Source of the DNA: Ruminococcaceae bacterium UBA1320
Lineage (GTDB): Bacteria > Bacillota > Clostridia > Oscillospirales > Ethanoligenentaceae
Length of the DNA stretch: 7,051 nt
NCBI GenBank assembly: GCA_002306975.1
Contig: DBTI01000109.1
Span: 1 to 7,051, forward strand
Direction of reading: 5' to 3'
Shown here: one piece after another, positions 5,807 through 7,051 of the stretch
Position numbering within the stretch: the first letter of the stretch is position 1
Layout: the number at the start of each line of letters is the position of its first letter
Position numbers and translations under genes: made by a program
Notes under the pieces: model-generated
Told to the model about the DNA's origin: nothing
The model's database searches: none
What the model saw: only the letters and a program-made list of their open reading frames with translations

Positions 5807-6379
5807 TCAAGCGAAATTGTGCAAATTGCATAGCTTAATACTTGCGAGAGCCTTGGATATGTCCCCTTCAACAAGCATCGCTATGCTTTTCGCAATTTCC
5901 TCAGGTTCTTCCTTCATCCCTGTATGAATCCAGTCAATTGCAGCGGCATTAAAAGCCATAGTTAAAAACCTGGTTATAAATTCCTTTTGAGATTTTTCGG
6001 CGTAGCGCGCATCCGGCTGAGCTTCAACAACCGGAAGAATGTAGTCGAATAATACGCGGTTCATAAAATTCTCGATGTATTCACGCTGAACGGAAATATG
6101 AGTATGTATTACCAGAGGACGGTTTTCCCTTAACCACTTAAGTAAATTGCAACAGCCTATCTGCCAGGAATCAAGATTCATATGGTTGTGCAAAGCTTTT
6201 TCGGTCTCCAGAGCATAAATCCACCCGACAATGCCATAGATATCGTCGAAATGATAGTAGAAAGCTTGTCTTGAAACCTTGCAGTCATTGACGATGTCCG
6301 TGACAGTGATATTCTCCAAAGGCTTGCTCTTTAACATTTTCATGAAAGACGCGGCAAAATCATTTTTAAGGTTTCTCAT
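5807..6379 (-). CDS. TetR/AcrR family transcriptional regulator (DhaS-like)
   Basis: A 190-residue one-component DNA-binding regulator. The N-terminal helix-turn-helix is at about 24-44: ITVTDIV, NDCKVSRQ, then AFYYHFDD, which is the TetR recognition-helix pattern; GIVGWIY (49-55) follows, typical of the DhaS-like subgroup. The C-terminal domain (about 60-185) is helical and should hold the ligand pocket and dimer surface. The ligand is unknown; the oleate hydratase gene 107 nt downstream and the palindrome in between suggest control of that gene, perhaps by free fatty acids (inference). The frame runs back to a TTG at 6421, but ATG 6379 is chosen: it has AAGGAG upstream, although at a long 11-nt spacing, and gives the usual length, while the TTG has no ribosome binding site. 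It appears to have its own promoter at 6436-6465. Confidence 0.92.
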   Translation of the reverse strand: MRNLKNDFAASFMKMLKSKPLENITVTDIVNDCKVSRQAFYYHFDDIYGIVGWIYALETEKALHNHMNLDSWQIGCCNLLKWLRENRPLVIHTHISVQREYIENFMNRVLFDYILPVVEAQPDARYAEKSQKEFITRFLTMAFNAAAIDWIHTGMKEEPEEIAKSIAMLVEGDISKALASIKLCNLHNFA

Positions 6380-6394
6380 ATTCCTTTCTGCTCC

Positions 6395-6405
6395 TTTGTG
6401 ACAAA
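6395..6405. promoter_or_regulatory. Short palindrome in the TetR leader, possible autoregulatory half-operator
   Basis: TTTGT and ACAAA arms around one central base, lying between the predicted TetR transcription start and its ribosome binding site, which it touches. It resembles the TTTGTGTAAA half-site of the operator at 5760-5783 but is much shorter. It could be chance. Confidence 0.25.
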
Positions 6406-6435
6406 CGGATTTCACTGGCAAATCTATAAGGTTTA

Positions 6436-6465
6436 ATTATAAATAATCTAGAGCCCGTAAGACAA
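6436..6465 (-). promoter_or_regulatory. Likely promoter of the TetR gene
   Basis: On the minus strand TTGTCT (6465-6460, four of six matches) and a perfect TATAAT (6441-6436) are spaced by 18 nt. The start would be near 6429, about 50 nt before ATG 6379 and downstream of the TTG alternative start, which supports the ATG. A weak five-pair inverted repeat (AGAGC/GCTCT, 6450-6474) overlaps it and could be a poor terminator of the preceding gene. Confidence 0.5.
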
Positions 6466-6477
6466 TATAGCTCTCTA

Positions 6478-7051
6478 TTAATTCTGGGCCATATCGCGCG
6501 CCCCGCAGGTAAAACGGTCAAGGCGGAAGGACATTTCGAGCAGGAAACGGGTGCCGACGTCCTCGGGAGAAATTTGAGTCAGCTCGTATATGCGTTTCAG
6601 ACGGTAGGCAAGGGAATTGCGGTGGATGAAAAGCCTCTCTGCCGTTATTTTGATGTTGCAGCCACAGGAGAGATAGGCGTTTAGAGTGCTGTACAACTCG
6701 GTGTTGTTTTCTTCGTCATAGCTCTTAAGCAGGTCAAGCGCGGGATGACGAAAAGCTGCAAGATTTTCTGAGGGGTTCACTTTGCTGAGCAAATCGAAAA
6801 AAGTATAATCTGAGTATCGGCAGACGCTTTTCTGTCCGCTCAGGCGCTTTTCAAGCTCCTGAGCGCGGCGCGCCTGCGAATAATGCAGCGCAAAGTCCTC
6901 GATTTTGGTAAAGGCGTTGCTGACACCTATATAAAGATTCTCGTCCTTGGCAAAATCCGAAAGCAGCAAAAGCTGCTCCTGAGAAATGTCGGTCGCGTCG
7001 CCAAGTGCAACAAGAGCTGAAATGCCGTTCTTCTGCAGGGCAAGCCGAGGC
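6478..7051 (-). CDS. PucR/CdaR-type transcriptional regulator (C-terminal part, cut by window edge)
   Basis: The frame is open to the window end, so the gene starts beyond 7051; 190 C-terminal residues are visible. The first part (visible residues about 1-70), including VALGDATDI, then NLYIGVSNAF and HYSQARRAQELEKR, looks like the GGDEF-like CdaR domain found in the middle of these regulators, with a degenerate IGVS core and a conserved YxxARRA helix. The end holds the PucR-type helix-turn-helix, ITAERLFIHRNSLAYRLKRI at visible residues 135-154, followed by FLLEMSFRL. Such proteins activate catabolic or uptake operons for small metabolites; the missing N-terminal sensor domain would show which. 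The stop at 6478 is about 100 nt upstream of the TetR start, with a separate promoter between. No link to the oleate hydratase gene can be shown. Confidence 0.88.
   Translation of the reverse strand, partial: PRLALQKNGISALVALGDATDISQEQLLLLSDFAKDENLYIGVSNAFTKIEDFALHYSQARRAQELEKRLSGQKSVCRYSDYTFFDLLSKVNPSENLAAFRHPALDLLKSYDEENNTELYSTLNAYLSCGCNIKITAERLFIHRNSLAYRLKRIYELTQISPEDVGTRFLLEMSFRLDRFTCGARDMAQN

Noticed and set aside
6450..6474. AGAGC/GCTCT repeat with an AT-rich tail after the PucR-type gene as a terminator
   Set aside because: The stem is only five pairs with a 15-nt loop and it overlaps the predicted TetR promoter, so it is too weak to call as a feature of its own.

Overview
All genes I can support in this window lie on the minus strand, so it reads from high to low coordinates. 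Strong AGGAGG-type ribosome binding sites, sigma-A-like TTGACA/TATAAT promoters, moderate GC in genes with AT-rich gaps, and the family mix (DhaS-like TetR regulator, PucR/CdaR regulator, DUF3788, short pyruvate kinase next to uvrB) suggest a low-to-mid-GC Firmicute, most likely a Clostridia gut or anaerobic lineage. That placement is inference; no rRNA or other taxonomic marker is present.

Reading in transcription order: (1) 7051-6478 is the C-terminal part of a PucR/CdaR-type regulator, cut by the window edge. (2) 6379-5807 encodes a TetR-family regulator. (3) 5699-3933 encodes a full-length FAD-dependent oleate hydratase. The gap between (2) and (3) holds a 24-bp near-perfect palindrome abutting a likely promoter, which makes the TetR protein the natural candidate to control the hydratase. 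A strong hairpin ends the hydratase transcript.

(4) 3838-2651 is a compact three-gene operon: a DUF3788 protein followed by two paralogous four-helix membrane proteins of the drug/metabolite transporter (SMR-like) type. The first two genes overlap in TGATG, and the ribosome binding site of the second is folded into a small hairpin that ribosomes finishing DUF3788 would melt. The operon's best promoter (TTGACA, 16 nt, TATAAG) is embedded in the terminator hairpin of the preceding hydratase gene. Both membrane proteins carry Gln where the SMR family has its essential first-helix Glu, so they are probably not classical proton/drug antiporters and may form a heteromeric carrier for another substrate.

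(5) 2545-2033 encodes a small stand-alone HD-domain protein with its own promoter. (6) 1763-348 encodes pyruvate kinase with a clear promoter, followed after 58 nt by (7) uvrB, of which only the first 96 codons are inside the window. No mobile elements, CRISPR arrays, tRNA or rRNA genes were seen, and there is no gene-free stretch longer than 300 bases. The most unusual part is the DUF3788 plus paired-transporter operon and its layered expression signals.
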